A DNA stretch of 64,000 nt from Blastococcus saxobsidens DD2 (GTDB lineage: Bacteria > Actinomycetota > Actinomycetes > Mycobacteriales > Geodermatophilaceae). Under the pieces are notes generated by a model, which was given only the letters and a program-made list of their open reading frames with translations, ran no database searches and had not been told where the DNA came from. The stretch lies in the NCBI RefSeq assembly GCF_000284015.1, contig NC_016943.1:4381541-4445540 (forward strand), given 5' to 3'. The translations under genes and the position numbers were made by a program. This document shows, one piece after another, positions 63,956 through 64,000 of this stretch. Position 1 is the first letter of the stretch. Every line of letters starts with the position of its first letter.

Positions 63956-64000
63956 TGACCTGCCCGTCCCTGCTGCTGCACCCCGCCGAGACCGTCGGTG
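63956..64000 (+). CDS. Start of an unidentified gene, cut by the window
   Basis: GTG at 63956 follows GAAGGACC at ribosome-binding distance and opens a frame (VTCPSLLLHPAETVG) to the window end. A competing start, TTG at 63906 with GAGGAGGAG before it, is in a different frame. Fifteen residues are too few to name a product. Confidence 0.4.

Overview
The window is a stretch of very GC-rich, gene-dense actinobacterial chromosome. GTG (and one TTG) starts are frequent, many adjacent genes overlap by 4 bp (ATGA or GTGA), and the gene set (actinobacterial Rieske/extradiol genes, HrpA with a DUF3418-like C-terminus, UvrA-like protein, PhaC, Mqo, NIT/HAMP signalling protein) resembles Geodermatophilaceae (Blastococcus, Geodermatophilus, Modestobacter). 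The family assignment is inference from gene style, not from a marker gene. No rRNA gene, CRISPR array or insertion sequence was seen; there is one tRNA.

Region 1 (1-23.1 kb) starts with the 3' part of cysN and then holds a large catabolic locus. The left-pointing arm (11391 to 1246) encodes an SDR, a NuoF-like flavoprotein, a 3-Cys ferredoxin, a DHDPS-fold lyase, an ornithine-cyclodeaminase-like protein, an aldehyde dehydrogenase, a ring-opening amidohydrolase (barbiturase/cyanuric acid hydrolase family), a fused biotin-type carboxyltransferase and an amidase. A LysR regulator and a two-domain extradiol dioxygenase point right (11537-13504). A second left-pointing arm (22964 to 13557) encodes a Gfo/Idh/MocA dehydrogenase, an IclR regulator, a ribose-type ABC transporter, Rieske dioxygenase alpha and beta subunits, a small protein, a VOC protein and an SDR. 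A 25-nt motif with a TCCGCTATG core occurs in front of both left-pointing arms and is the likely operator of the IclR regulator, so the locus is probably one regulon. The enzymes add up to a pathway for a compound that carries both an aromatic ring (Rieske plus extradiol cleavage) and a cyclic imide/ureide (ring-opening amidohydrolase plus amidase). The substrate is unknown.

Region 2 (23.1-39.7 kb) is mostly ordinary: a cytochrome P450, an RsbW-like ATPase, a small HTH protein behind a palindrome-rich promoter, HrpA helicase, a MarR-MFS pair, two acyl-CoA dehydrogenases, an MFS transporter, a YihY/BrkB protein and an osmoprotectant-type binding lipoprotein. Region 3 (39.8-46.6 kb) has a tight four-gene membrane operon (degenerate PAP2 fused to a kinase-like domain, lipoprotein, YbhN-type flippase-like protein, intact PAP2 phosphatase) followed by PHA synthase and an alpha/beta-hydrolase.

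Region 4 (46.6-56.4 kb) contains a BCCT transporter, a phospholipase D-family protein, a HAMP protein whose GGDEF/EAL output has apparently been lost by internal deletion, small membrane proteins, a 5'-truncated dienelactone hydrolase and a UvrA-like ATPase. Region 5 (56.5-59.65 kb) is a 3-kb integrated element in tRNA-Lys(TTT): imperfect att repeats 3 kb apart, a toxin-antitoxin-like pair with a leaderless promoter, an unknown cargo gene and a tyrosine integrase broken by an in-frame TAG. Region 6 (60-64 kb) has mqo with a strong terminator, a lipoprotein, a DUF2231-Rieske membrane protein and the start of a further gene.
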